This document shows positions 13,661 to 28,200 of a DNA stretch of 64,000 nucleotides, piece by piece (within the stretch, counting starts at the first letter, position 1; the number at the start of each line of letters is the position of its first letter). The notes beneath the pieces were generated by a model. The model made no database searches and was not told the origin of the DNA. It worked only from the letters and a program-made list of their open reading frames with translations. Origin of the DNA: Archegozetes longisetosus (taxonomy: Eukaryota; Arthropoda; Arachnida; Sarcoptiformes; Trhypochthoniidae); assembly GCA_018873245.2 (NCBI GenBank), contig JAEMBT020000004.1, positions 4,636,573 to 4,700,572 on the forward strand, read 5' to 3'. Position numbers and translations under genes: made by a program.

Positions 13661-13747
13661 CACTCATCCATTCCTCTCAACCCTTTCCATTGTTGTAACA
13701 CATTTTTAATTTATTCATTAGATTTGACATAAAAGAGCTGATCGTTG

Positions 13748-13753
13748 AATAAA
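13748..13753 (+). terminator. Poly(A) signal of the sidestep-like gene
   Basis: AATAAA lies 273 bases after the stop codon, and is the first one downstream on this strand. Confidence 0.55.
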
Positions 13754-13760
13754 AACCTTA

Positions 13761-16700
13761 ATATGTTTCGATAGTTAGCGATAACAAACTCATCAATAGC
13801 TAATGCGATGGGACAGCTAACAGAATGCTAGTATTTTTATTTCAAGTTTGACCCTTGGCTTTAGGTGGTTGTGAATATTGCATTTTTGTTTTGTTCGCTC
13901 TTTGTTAGGTTGGATAAGAGCCGCATTTTTCGTTTTATATTCTAATTTTATGGTTTCATTTTGATGGCATTGATCGATAAAAAGAAACATGAATATCACA
14001 TCGATATTGTTTGGCCAATAAAGTTATACAGTATTGCTAGAGTACTATTAGTGTAGAGGTCTAACAAAGAAAATTTCAATTTATTAATATAGTTAGTGGT
14101 CAACTGCTAACAAAACTAAACCTTCCTATAAGTCGATAGTTGCTGCTAGTATTCAACTGAAAAACAAAACTCAAATGAATCAAATTGAATAGTTGTCATA
14201 AACATGTGGAATGGCTCTTATTCCAATTGGTCAATCTGAGTTTGTTTCAATGTTGGTTTGTTTCAACCTGAGTTTGTTTTGTTATTTGCCTTAAATATAG
14301 TTTGCATTTTGTTAGAATGCGTCGACTGTCCACAACTAATTTACTACTATTTCTGTATTGCTGTATTTTATTTTTGGTTTTAGCTTCTTAACTTACCTTT
14401 ACTAGTACGAAATTCACGCTAAGTCTTCAATTTTTTATTTTTGTTTTATTTTCAGCCAATCTTATGAAGTCATTGCTTCCAATCATTATTTGCCTCATTT
14501 TTACTCTAATGATTGTGCGTTTCTATAAAGTCTGAAAGACTTAATTCAAAACCCGATGGACTCATCAAATAATTATAAGTTTGTGCTTTTCGATAAAGAT
14601 GTGGATAAACTATACTGAAAGCCAATGAACTTACGGAGAATTAATTTTAATAAGTCAAACGTGTATATCAGCTATAATAATAAGAATAATATATTAATCA
14701 TGGACATTATTATACTTAACAAAGTTATCAGTCATTTTTATGGAATTTCTTCTAAACTATTCATTGTTTGACCAATTAATCAGTTATTCAACTAATAAGT
14801 TATTCAATTCTCAGAATTTGATGCAAAGAACAATCATTTTTATATTACGTCAAACTATTTAAGAGAATAATAAGTGAAGATCGCGATCGCGGATATGACT
14901 CAGTTGTAATATTTCAACTAATGTACAGAATATATTATAAATAAGATATATTTGAACAAATACTTGATTTTTTTTCTCTGTCAATATGTCAATTCTAGTG
15001 ATTTTGTAAAAATATTGCCCTTTTTTAATAACATATTTTCTCTGTAAACCATGTTTTCATACATAATCCTTATGTTCTTTTATTTCTTAAGTGCATTCCA
15101 CTTATGATCACTTTTTTAACAATTAAAGTCAATTTGAAAGAAAATATCGTCTTTTCATTTCTTAATCATATTCACTAAGACTGATGTGCATTCAAACAAA
15201 TTCAATGAGAACTTTATTGGAAAAGTTTAGACATATATAAAACATTTGGAACTTATAAATAACATTATTGAGTGAAGCTTCAGGTTTAGTTTTGTAAATT
15301 TGATTAATTAATCAACGTGAGAGAGCTTACTTTCGCTCAACTGCACACATACTCTCATTGTATTGGTGTCGGAAAACTTGTTTCATTTAATACCTAACAT
15401 TAATTAATGACTCATTAATAGTTATGTTAATTCTTGCATAAGTAGTTACGCTTAATACAAATTATTATTCCATAAATTTTAAATATAACATTCTCTCATC
15501 CGTACAAATATATCAGTCAAACCAATTAGAGTCTAATTGAAAATAAGATACGCAAAAATATCATTTTAGCATACTTCATCCTAAAACTTGTGCCAATTAT
15601 TTCAAGCTCTTAAACAGCGTTTGAATTAGAGAAAAATATGTTAAAAATTGTCAAATATGACTAGAATCTGTTTGTGGCAAATCATTTCCTAATTGATGGT
15701 CAATGAGTAATATGTTTTTGTGTCAGCCTCAATAATCGTTTTATAGGTAATTATTCATTTTGATCGCTTTATTTTCCTAACTAATAAGGATTAGTATTCA
15801 AGGTGGATTAGTGTTCAAGCTAACAGTATTCGTGATTCTTATTAACCGAATAAAATTTCTACATAAAATATAAAACTTTCCCAGTTTATCATGCGTATTA
15901 AGTTTAGCCAAAAAAAAATAATTAGCTTTGCAATTTGTTAATTCCTACCTATTGGTGATAGAGCGTTTGTTATGATCCGAAAGATTATGATTTGTGTTTG
16001 AAATCATGATTATTTGAATGTAATTTTGCCAAATTATAAGTGATCGGTCATATCTTGAGACTTTAGAGTTGCGTCTATTTCCTAAGGCATTAATATGTGA
16101 ATAAGAAGTGAGTATAACGTGAGAATGAGAGCAATTTGAGTAATTTATTGATTGATTTATTTTCTTCTTAATGAATTATGCATTACGTCCTCGCCAACTT
16201 CGATCCAATACTAGCTTTTGATGATTTGTTTTCGTGTCGGTCGTAATTGATACTTTTATAAGAGAATAATATTTATTACTACAAAATTAATTTAATGTAA
16301 TGAAAAGCCAAATATACTCATGTTTACAGCTTACAGCTTACGTGTTTGTTATTACGTGCCGCTATACAACAAGTCACTTATATTAAAGTATGCAAACCAT
16401 TCAATAACAGACCAACACGTACTAAATATTTGCCTCAAGATATTCTAGCTGTTAATCATGTCATGCCAATACCTCAGGTATTTTACCTGTTAGGCTATTT
16501 TATTCGATTCACTAAGCAACACTCTCAACCTTTAAATCATCCAACACTAAATTAATAAAATTATTTTTTTAATATCATAAATAACTTCAACTAAATCTAC
16601 TATAACTCAGGGCATTAATAAGTTATTCAATTTTGAAAAATATTTGCTCAATTTTTTTACCTTGAATTCAATAATTTTCAGTTTGAATTTTGCTAACTTA

Positions 16701-18508
16701 TTAAACTTAACACTAAGAAATTTCAATTCAAACTTTTGCCTCTTTTCCTATGCCTTCATTTTGGAGAATATTTTTACTGATTCTAAAGACAAATGTAAAA
16801 ACTTTCTATGAGAACATAGTTTTGTTGATACATGAGTCTTAAATTAGTCCATGTAGGATACATCCCTTTCTTGTGCCTGTTTTTTGGCAAACCTGTACCG
16901 AACAAAAGTCAGTAGGATTGCAGCCTTTTTCGTATGAGTGCCAAAAAGATAGCAAAAGTTGTTTGTTGATGAATTGGCGTGACCTCTACGTGCGCCACTC
17001 GCTCACAACGACATGACAATAATGGAAAGTGATGAGGTCAACAAGTTGAACTACCATTGAGACAGTGATTGAACAGTTTTCGCACTTATATTTTATAGTC
17101 TGATCTAATAAGCAAAAAATCTAATCTCCATCAGTGCTGCTTTTTTTGTTTGGGGTATTGAATCATTAACAAATATGGCATCAGTTCTATAAGTTTTAGT
17201 TCTGCCTTTAAAATAGTGTCACAAAATTCATTGATTAAATGGTCGATTTATGAAGTAAATAATTAATTATTAAACTCCTCATAACTTACAAATTGTCCGA
17301 TATTCTAAATTTCAAATTTGATTAATAGTCGTTCAGAAGTTGATTAATTATAACCTTTTTATGAGATTTTTGCTCACAAACTTTTCCTAATTAAAGATTG
17401 AATCGAAGTAATAAGAAAATTGTCAAGTAGTGTATTGTAGATGTTGTTTTTTGATTGCGTAGGATTGATGGGTAGTTTGATACTAATTAGTCTGAATAAA
17501 ATATCACTACAGTAGTCGGTTCAGTACCTTAGCAATCAAGAAAAACTGAATCTGCCACAACAAGTATGGGATAGTTACCAACTTAAAAAATCACTACTGA
17601 TTAATTTTACTATTTAATCAACTAAGTTCAAGTTGGTTCATCCAAACTGAAGTTGAAAGTTAAAAATTAATATATTGAGAAAATGTCTCAATACTGAGTG
17701 TCTATTGATAGGAAGAAAAAGTTGCAGTGAAAACATGTTTCCAGAATATTCATTAAATTTAAAGGCAATTTTGACTTTAGCCGAATGCTATCTTATTTTA
17801 TGAAAGAAAATACACTCGTATATAATAATAATAGGAATTGATGATTCCTTGTTTGATATTCGCTAAAAAATGGTTTCTTATTGAAGTTTAGTACATATAT
17901 TGGTATTTCTGTCTGAACAGAGATCGTCTTTGTATTGACTTATTTATTATTAGGTTTAGCTAAAGTCCAATTCCTATTGTATTGTTATTGTTCCTCGTTG
18001 ATTTTGTTTTAGTTGTTCTGGTGGGTCATGCAAGTGATGTGTGTTAGAAAATCTCATCATTCGAGTGCATCAGTTCCAGATCATAGTCTCGATCTTATTT
18101 ACTATAATGCTCTATATAGAGAGTGGCGTATACTTTATGTCACGTATTATGGATTGACTTTTGTGTCACAATTCTAGTATTCTCTTAAATTCCGCCTCTG
18201 CTCAAAATCTCTAATAGCACCACCGATACCCGAGTGAGTGCTTCATCTTATTATTTATGGACAAAATTCTTCAATTCAATCTAATGATGTGCTCAACATT
18301 TAGAACCGCATATTTTCTATAATGAGATCAACTATAATGTAGTCTCTATCAGATGAAATCTTGCATACTTCCCAAATCAAATGTATAGCTTATTCTACGA
18401 ACTATTTCCAATATAAATTATTGCATTTCTTCAAATCATATCCAATCATTTCGTTCAGCTTAATATCAATTTTTCGATCAAAACGCTGCAATAATCAACT
18501 TTAACGTA
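13761..18508. other. Gene-poor stretch
   Basis: AT-rich intergenic DNA. Two items are weak candidates only: a short hydrophobic open frame after a TTTTCAG acceptor-like site at about 14455, and an exon-like island at 16337-16477. No repeat longer than a few units was seen. Confidence 0.7.
16337..16477 (+). other. Exon-like island, unassigned
   Basis: A 47-codon open stretch is bounded by TTACAG on the left and CAG/GTATTT on the right. It is exactly phase 0 to phase 0 and less AT-rich than its surroundings. The peptide (LTCLLLRAAIQQ..., ending VNHVMPIPQ) matches no family I know. No partner exon was found nearby, so it may be a chance ORF, an exon of an unseen gene or a relic. Confidence 0.2.
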
Positions 18509-18606
18509 AACATGTAGTTAAGCCCTTTGTAAAAAAGAATGCAAGCTAAGTCTTAATTTCTAATCAGTTTATTCGTACCTTTTCTCAAAGGGCTTAACTA
18601 CATGTT
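18509..18606. repeat. Perfect 21-bp inverted repeat (hairpin)
   Basis: Arms at 18509-18529 and 18586-18606 are exact reverse complements; the left one begins AACATGTAGTTAAG and ends CCCTTTG. The 56-base spacer pairs further but imperfectly next to the arms. The whole would fold as one long stem-loop. It could be a miRNA-type precursor or a tiny MITE; no clear target-site duplication was seen. Confidence 0.9.
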
Positions 18607-21600
18607 CAAAATAGACAAGTTTTACTCAATTGGCTTTTATTACAGTTAACTTATGAAGACTTTGTCACATTTTTCAGCTAAAGTTAAATATAAAGGAAGC
18701 CGAAACGTGACACTATCATCTTGAACTTAAGTATTAAATTCTACCATTAATTCACTAATTAGTAGTTCTCACATAACATCATTTTTACAAATCAGCGCTT
18801 TCTCAAGAAAAACGTTTTGTTCACGTTATTTTAGTCTCTTTCAAAAGTGCAGTCAATTAGTCGCCCAAAAGTAAAAATGCAAATCTCAAGCTTATGATTA
18901 AGTTGCTCGTGTTAGTCATCTTTCGTATATCCCTCCAGAATTGTTCATATCTTAGTTAGCCAGATTGTTTGATATTATTTTCTCGTCTCTTCAAATATTT
19001 TATCATAACACAAACAACTAATTATTTTACAACCAGGTGTCAAACTTACAGCATAATATGAGCCCAAGTTTCATAAAAGAAACTTATAATTCAGTCTTTT
19101 AATATTCTCTTGTTGGACTATCGTCCAAAGTGACTGACAAAAGCCTTTTCAATTAGCTAACTTTGGTTCGACTCCAATATTTTTACTGATTTTTTTCGGA
19201 GTTTCTTTGATGAAAAACCGCTTAAAATGAGCTAATATTTCTGGAATTACTAGTAAGTAATTAAAAGCACGACTATTATCAGAAGCCATGTACAGATAAG
19301 GTAATAGAAGTATGTTTCAACTTAATTGCAATAACTTACACAAATGCACATCCTGCGTATAAGTGAAAAGATATTCTTGTCAGTGATTACTAATCAGTTA
19401 AAGCACACTGCCGCGATCTCGTCTGTACTTTTGGTTTGAATTAGGTTTGTCCAAATCAAACATTACTACAAAATTTGAAATATTAGTTGTAGTTTGAAAT
19501 TTAGAGCATTGATTTATCGGACAAAATTGATTGATTATTGCTATTATAACTAACGCTAAACGATTCGATCTTTTTTCAAGCAATATATCAAAAGTGAATC
19601 GTAAAAAGTTTGTCACAAAGTCATAAAAAACAAAAATGCAATTTCGGTTAGAAAATTCAATTTTTAACTCAAGTAAAAAAAATATCATAAATATAAGATT
19701 GTATTTCTGCTATACATTTTCTGACAATTGCAGACACAAAACAGTAGAAAATTTTCATTTTGTTTATTTTGGTTCCCGATTTTTTGATCCACTTTTTATG
19801 TTTCAATTTGTAGTTTAGTTCAAATTTGAAGGTTTAGAGTAAGAAAAGTTTAGTTTTGAGTAATAAAAAGTTGATTTTTGGGTGAAAAAAGTGTAGATGT
19901 TAGTTGAAAGCAAATAAAAGTATGTAATGTATATGATATGTTGGGCGAACTCCCCGTTGCATGTACAGTATTATGCTTTCTCCCGGATGTTATAATTGTA
20001 TTACCGATGAGGAAAGGCGTGTTTCCAAACTTTTGTTGATTCAATGACCGTAAGAAATAGGACTACGATTGATGTGCTTTTGCTTCACTTCCAAATTAAG
20101 AGTTCAAAAAGAATCATTCCATGGGGTCAGTTGGCTATTGGTTTTGAGTATGGGCTTTAGGTTAGGGCGTCACTTTGCCCACTTTCTAACTAAATGAAGT
20201 TGTCCAACATTTTTGGCATTTGTTTAACGACTTTCGCCGATTTCTTTTGCTCTCTTTTTCAAAGCGGAGGTTCACAAATCATTTAAAACTTCTGCTTTCA
20301 ATTATCATTGACAGCTTATACCTTGCGTTAAAAAACTATTGATTTTTTATTTTCTTTTTCGCAAATTTGTTTGTTTGTATTTTTCATGAATTCAACGAGA
20401 AATACATTTTTCAACCGAATTATTACGTTCAAATCGTGTTATGTAATTATGCTTGAGACAATTTTCTACTCATGAATACAATTGCTTATGAATACAATTT
20501 TTGCTCTATTAATCAGTTCAAAAGGTGTTATTGCGTTACAAAAGACTGTTAGAAATACTTATAATGTATTAAATGATAAAATATTCTGTATAAATTTTAA
20601 TGATAAGACTGAAATATTGACTCGAAAGTTGAATTATTGCAACAACCAGAAAGATTGCTGCTTTCATATGCTCTGAGGGAAGACCACATTTTAAAATATA
20701 GATTTTTCTGTTGGCTTCGCTTTAATAATAGATGTATTGAATATTTCAGATCAAATTTTCTATTGGTTTTCAGATGCAATCTATCTATGATTAAATGGTT
20801 TTATTTGTAATCATGAAAAAAGTTGTCCACCAATAAAAGAGATTTGTAGTCTTAGCAAGAAAACTAATATTTGTGGATAAAAACTGGCTCTAACTCTAAC
20901 TCTTATATAAAAATCGTTGCTCATCAAACCATTAAGTATTGAAAAAGCTTTCTGACCAAAAACATTTTTCTCTTCTGTTTGTACTACTCCAACAAACTTC
21001 TGTCCATCGCTCAAGTATTACATTTATCTAACACTTGTATTCCTATTCTCAAACCACTTCTTTTATCTCATACTCTCATTGAAAGTATTCAAAACTCTTC
21101 TTTTATCATGCAAATTATATAATTGAGTTTAACTGAAATGTTTTGTTCAAAATTTGAGTTTGAACTGAAAAACAGCTATTTTCAAAGAGTACTATATTTA
21201 CAGAAGAAAACACACATAAATCACATTATCTTGATTGTTTAATTTTTAGTTGCAGAATATACACAATCCTAATAAACTGAATGGAGGCTTTTAAAAATTC
21301 TAAAAACTCATAACTCTCTCCCTCTCATAACAGCTCTTAAAATGAATAATTACCATAAAATGCTGTGATTAGCTATAGTCAACAAATCGGAAATGAGATA
21401 TCGAAAAATTTTGGTTGCTTCATCTGAGTCAATGTTTTATGCAGTCGTAAAATGTATGGAAAGTAAAATGTATGGAAACCAAGTTGATCGTAACCCTTAT
21501 AGACAGTAATTCTTACTTGAAAAATAACGTACACTTCAAAGTGTACACAATATAATTTGATTTAGTGGTGATGTTGAAAACGCAAATGTTATTTTCAAGT

Positions 21601-22150
21601 GAAAAATACAATTACTTATTGAAGGGATCGGCAATTATAGAGACGCACTTTTGCATAGGCGTAGCACATCAAACAAATTCCGACACCGGTACAGATCCAG
21701 GCTTTTGCTCAATCAAATTGACATGAATAGCGTTATGGCAGCCATGGTAGTGGTCACATCTGCTTCTACGCGTGAGTCAGCATTTGTAAAAACAGACCTT
21801 CTCTTTATTAAAGTATATATTCTCAATAGAGTGGAGGTGTATTGCATTTTAAGGTTTACTTAAACTAATTGTATATCACTTCAACCAACACTTCACGCTC
21901 AAATCTGAAACTTTTCAAACCATTGTCATCTCGTCTTAACTAATCTCTTGACTAATCAACTTACTAAACACTTGACACTACTTTCGTGTCTCTCTTATTA
22001 GCTTAACCTTAGATTAATCACAATCAAATCTAAGAATTAAAATAATACTATTCGTGTGTTTAATATTACACACGTCAAGTTAGGACTGGTAGTTAAATAT
22101 ACTTTTAGTTCAATCTTAAAATATTGTTGATTTTTTTTGGGAAAACAGAC

Positions 22151-22155
<5 letters not shown>
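18607..22155. other. Gene-poor stretch
   Basis: AT-rich, with several 60-95 codon open frames at chance level and no domain I recognise. One exon-like island with a GTGAGT donor lies at 21641-21771. A short inverted repeat (GTACACTT, 2-base gap, AAGTGTAC) lies near 21530. Confidence 0.7.
21641..21771 (+). other. Exon-like island with strong donor, unassigned
   Basis: The stretch is preceded by TTATAG and followed by GTGAGT, a good 5' splice site. It is visibly richer in GC than its flanks and open in one frame. That peptide is basic (HRRSTSNKFRHRYRSR) and matches nothing known to me. The opposite strand shows a Cys/His-containing frame broken by stops. It could be an exon of a gene with very long introns or a decayed exon. 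Confidence 0.2.

Positions 22156-22208
<53 letters not shown>
22156..22208. repeat. (TC)n microsatellite
   Basis: About 53 bases of uninterrupted TC dinucleotides. Confidence 0.97.
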
Positions 22209-22213
<5 letters not shown>

Positions 22214-25200
22214 CATAAGATCAAAATCTTAGCTTTACATGTACTCAACTCTTTAGACAAATTGATAAATGAATGCACTAGAAAAAACCAGAAGTCGATA
22301 GATTTGTTCATATTGTTACTTTTCACGAAATACTCATTGACTAAAAGTTGAAAACAGTTGTTATTTCCTGAAAAAGACTCAATACTTTAGAAAAGAGTTT
22401 TGAGAGTTTTAGTTACTTTTGGAAAATGTTTTCAAAATGAGATGTTCAAAAGTGTTAAACTAGGTTTTGATTAAATCAAATAGTTTTAATAGGTTTTTTA
22501 CCTAAACTCATTTATGCGTACAATTTATCATGAAAAGTAATTTATTGCTATTTTTTGATTGGAAGTCAGGCAAATAATGGCATACATTAATTTGAATAAC
22601 ATTTACATTTTTAGCTCTGTTTCTATCATAACAGGAAATTGCAATAAAAATTATATTAAAAACCAGTAATAGAAGCTATGCGTAAGTTTTAGGCTCAAAT
22701 AATAAATCAATAAGTGTCCTAGTAAATGACAACCAAATTAATGCTAAAGAGCTAACTCTAATTGAAATTTTTCAAATAATTATCTCCGAAACAGATGGCA
22801 TTCATTCTAACTAAATATAGTTTCAAATCAACTCAATTTTATGTCAGATTCTTAATTTTTAAAACTTAAATCGCTTGAACCTTGAACTCGAAAGTTTTAA
22901 ACTTCATTTATTAAAACATTACATAAATCAAAGCTTGAAATTTGAAGGATTTAGCCCTAACTCAAGCCACCCATGAGGTGGACAGTGAGGCTTTGGGCAA
23001 AATTAATTAGCAATTAGAGGCCACAAGTTTCAAGTGTTAAGCTTCAAAAGTAATAATTGCTTCTATGAAGCCTTACTTGTTTAATAAATAACTTTTAATT
23101 AATAAGTATTCTTTTCGTAAAACATTTTCAGCTAAAAGTTGACTGAAAAAAGTATCCGTTTAGATGAGAATATTTATACAGTATATTTGAAAATATAAAA
23201 TCTACTAATTATGGGCTCGTGCCTCTAAATTTGATCTCAAAGATTAGAGCATCGTGTAACGCATCAATTTCTATTGATCCAAACTGCAATATATGCAAAT
23301 CTTATTCATTCAGACCGATTTACTTTAGGTTAGGATTTTGAGCCCTTAACATCTCTAGCACTTGTTAAGTATCGATATTTTTATGAATTCGTGCAGCAAA
23401 CAGTTAACTTAATTTTTGTTTGATGATAGAGTGAAGGAGAAAAGTAAAGTAGATTGAAGAGTTGGTCACATTTCGAATGGATATTATTCGAATCGAAATG
23501 AGCTCATCTCATACTCGTTCACATAACTGAACATTTAACATAATGCGGGCATAACTTTTGTCTATCAATCAAAATCGATCAAAATGTTAACTTAACTTAG
23601 TATAAACCTATGTTTAATCATTATTGGTAGAGAAACAGTGTTATACCAGTACTGATGAGTTGCCTTAAGAAATACCAATTGATCATTCATTCAAGTAAAT
23701 CATTGTCTTTCTGGTTGCGAGCAAAATAAAAACTTTGTTTAACCAGAGGTTATTGGCTCAACATTTCGACTCATCTCATAGGCAAAGAGATCTCTGACTA
23801 AAATAAAATAACTTTCTTCAAGACATCAAGTTTGGAGGAGAAGTTGATTTCAAAAATTGACTTCACATTTGATATGCCTGGAGGACAAAAATACAAATAC
23901 TTCATATGAATTGTGCCTATCAAGAGGATAGCGCAAATCCAGCCTCAAATACTGACCATAATTTGAAGAATGCTTATTGTGAAGTTGGTGCTCACTTGCA
24001 AGATTCCTATTATTATCTTAAGTTCAATTACCCAAATATAATAATAATCACAACAATTAAATGATCTAAGTATTAAAATAATTGTTCGTCATTTTATTCA
24101 ACATTGAAGACGTTCATTTCTTAGAAGCATAAACGGTCAAGCTTAATTGATAATTATTGTTATTATTATCCATATTTATTTATACTCTAATTAAGACGCT
24201 TTATTATTAATCTTTAAGCTATTCACAAGTATATAAAACACTTATTATTATTTTTTCACCCAAATTAAACAGAAAATTAATTTAGGAAATATGCTCTCTA
24301 AGAATATTCCTAAGACCGATAGACCACTTGCTTATGGTTCAACTTGAAAATTTTGCGTAAAACTGTCATTTAGGTTGAAATGCACAAGCCAAGCTTTTAC
24401 TAGTAAAGAACCGTTCATCAATTTTCAAAATCATGATTAATTCGATGAATAAATCTGAAATTTAACTGAAAAGTCGTGCACTCAGATGAAAACTTTAACT
24501 GTTCGGAACATGTCTCAAACCTATAATATGCAATTCTAGAATATTATGCATATAAATAATAACTTCATATGCTTAATGATAGACTACTCCAAAATTGAAA
24601 GGATGATCGGTTATAAGCTGTTACAAGTTATAATCTTAAGCCATCATTCTAGTATTTAATAATAATTACTTTGAATTTTTTATGCAGTCGATTGAGATCG
24701 AAAGCTATTGTTTTTTTTACTGAAATACTTGCTCGAAAGCAAATGTTGGTAAACGCTGTTTTACATTTGAGACCAAAGGTTATATGCAAAATAACTGTCA
24801 ATAAACGAAATTTAGCCTAAAGGGTATTAGCTTTTCATACAAAGCTTGCTATGTTTTACTACAAAAAAAACACAGTTGAGAGTTCTTTCAAAAGTTATTG
24901 TTGCAATACTCTTGTATTAACTTAGAGTAGATGTTAGTTTAGCTGTAATACAATAGCAAAAAATATTTCTATTTTTAGACTCCGAAAAGAATTTAAAACC
25001 TATCAATATTTTCTCATAGCTTTCACTCAAAATGATTTTTGTGTTTCGATTGCTATAATTTTCTTATTGATGGTTTACTTGTTAGATGCCATCAGTTGCG
25101 AAACTTGTTTAAAGGGAATCGTTTAGTTTGATATTTGATGCAAGTTCAAAGTTCAATTGTGTAAATAAATTCTCGATTAAATTTATAGCAGAAAAACTAT

Positions 25201-28200
25201 TCAATCAAATAGTTTATCACAATAAATAACATTCATTTAATTCAATTTAATCATTCAAATATTTTCGAGCAAATCCGTTCGGTTGCAGTGCCTTTTGATT
25301 AATAATTATGCTCAACTTGAACCTGAATTTTCAAAAGTTAAGATTGATCGGCAGCTGATAACTTATGACAAGCGATCGATGTATGAGATCATTGATAAAG
25401 AGCTAAATGGTAAGAAACCAAAATTAATCAATTTCATGGGTTAGAAACTATGACGAAAAGTTTTGCGATTCCCAATAGTATCTAAAATGAGTCTAACAAA
25501 TGATATTTAACTGTGCGCCACCACTAGATAACAACGTGCCCGGAATTTGATGTTCATTAACCATCTGCGAGATGGACGTTGAATAGCATCTCATTTGATT
25601 TGATTGAGTATAACATGATGTAATTGCAATCTCAACATAGCTTCTTATGGCATCATTCTCTGTATCAAAACATTTGTCAAGTCTGATGAAAAAAAAGACC
25701 AAAATTCAATCTCATTTTCAAACTCAATTTAGACCAATTGCTGATTGCGTGATAGGATTTCATGTTAAATTGAGTCCTCTTTTGTGATTTTATGACAATA
25801 GGCGAGTATTTCTAGTTTTATCATTAATCAGAAGATAATATTATGGCAATTTATACTCATTTCTAATAATGAGTTACATCGGATTGCGTTTAGCATTGAT
25901 TTCAAACAACTCTGATTTAAGTGTGTATTGCACTGAAAAACATTGATTCGCAATCCTATTCTCAACCAAACCATATCTGAAAGAGACTGAAATCAATTTT
26001 CAGCTTGATTTTCATTGCAAATTGCTTTAATTAGTCGATCTTTGTAATTGTCAATCTAGGGTAAATTACAATGTTTATTGAGAATGAGTTGAAGCATTCT
26101 AAAATTCTGATTTACTAGAAACAAAATATATTTTAGTCTTAGTTTAAAGAATCAAATTCAGTAATGTTTTGTATTAAAACTCAGATTGATTCTATCTATT
26201 CTCCTGTATATTATGAATTAGTGTAACATAGTAATTGTTAAGTTTATAATTGCATAAATGGAAATAAGGTCATCTCTCTAATTGCAATTTATGAATAAAA
26301 AATTGTGGTTTTGGAATTCCAGACACTTTCGTAAATTTGCATTAGCAGCATGTATAATTAATGTATAAAAATAACAAACGGCTTCAATAGTCTAACTGGA
26401 TTTTCAATCAAATTTGCTACTTTTTTCAGTAACTTATGCGCAATCAATTCTATCACGTAAATCCTCTACTCTAGAAAAAAAATCAAATTTTTTGTCTATA
26501 ATTTTGATTAGCTCTCTAAATCTCTGCCGCTTCAGTGCTTTAAGTTTTCTAAAATCTCAATCTTTTGTAAGATCATTTTTCATGTGAATCAAAAATTAAA
26601 ACTCTAAAAATTTAGTTATATCGAAAGTTTATTCATATAAAGATTATATTTGTTTAGAGCTGATTACAGTTCTCAATAAGCGTTCAAATGCTCTTGATGA
26701 ACATTTTTTGTAACTTATTGAGAAGAATCTATTTGTGAGTGATATTTGATTGAAATATTTATGATTTTGAACATGTAACTCAATCAAGCATCACCTAGAT
26801 TGTGTTGAATTGTTTTAAATCATGAAAATAAAAACTTGAATTGAATATAGTATTTATCGTAAAGTAAAATTACTTGAGTGAGAGTTGCAATTGAATGAAA
26901 GGGATTCTTTAGTGATTTTAGTTTTCTTTACTTGATTTTGGTTTGAGCGATTATTTTTCAAAGCACGTATCAATACTATGCCATCATTGACAATACTAAT
27001 CGTGTGGTGACTGATAAGACAACTCTATTCAAGTTGAGTGCATTACCATTTAGTAAAGCTTTAGCTCATTTGTGAAACTTATATAAGTTAGAGAGTCAAT
27101 CAAATAGTATTACTTTCTATTAGCTACTAAATTGATTTTCATTTTCCACAATTCTCAGTCGACTTCTACTCAAAACTTTACTCAATTAATTAATGAACAA
27201 TTGACACAATTTCTCCTAAATTTTGATTTTATGTCAGAGAAAAGCTTTTAAAGACAAAGTTGTACTTTCTGAAGAATAAGCTTTTGACTAAAAGTTTTAC
27301 TTATAGCTTTCAACTAAAGCGTCAACTGAAGGAATTGTCAATTTTAGAGAATACTAAGTATGAAATAGTTGCAAATTTGACCTTAGATTGAGAAGAGCGA
27401 CATTTGGTTTACCAAATATGAATTGGTTGTAATCTGTGAGTTAAGTTTGAACTGTCAATAACTTATGTCGTACTCTCATGTTAGAGAAATGAAAAACAGA
27501 AAATATCTACTCTAGTATTAAATTGCAGAAATGTATCCAATCGTAAAGAATGATGTAATAACTTATTTTGTTTGTCTCTATTTTACCAGCTCTTTACATT
27601 GTGATCACTCCCAATATTACTCCTGAATTGCCAATTTGCTATTCATTTTTGTGATCAAAATCGACTGAATTACTACTTTTTCGTTAGTATCAAATAACTA
27701 TAAACAATAGTCTAATCATAAATGAAAGTATTGCTTTAAACTTGATTCACGACTATTTGGAAAGTGGAAAGACAAAACTAAACAAGAAAATAATAGGAAA
27801 ATACTGTCTGAACAGCTGATTCATGAACTGGCAACAAATAGCATATTGACAGCAATTATTTGACGACTGGCTCAGTTTGTTAAAAGGAGAGAAAAGTCAG
27901 GACACTATGACGATGGGTAAGTTTATAACAGATCTATGAGTCATTGACAAAAGTTTTCTGGATTCTCATTAAGTAACAGATAGAGGTTTCAATCAAATTA
28001 TTCCTCAGTGGAAATGATTATTCTGGTAAAAACACTATATAAGTGCTGCGTCCTCTCTGTAAAGCAAAATTAATTAGCTTTTTTTAAACTTTTTAAAACT
28101 ACATTCTTCTTGTAATCTAAAAATGTTTACTTTTTTACTTTGTTGAAAATTAATTCCGCTTCTCTTATCATTTATAATTATCATGAGTTTTCAACTCGAA

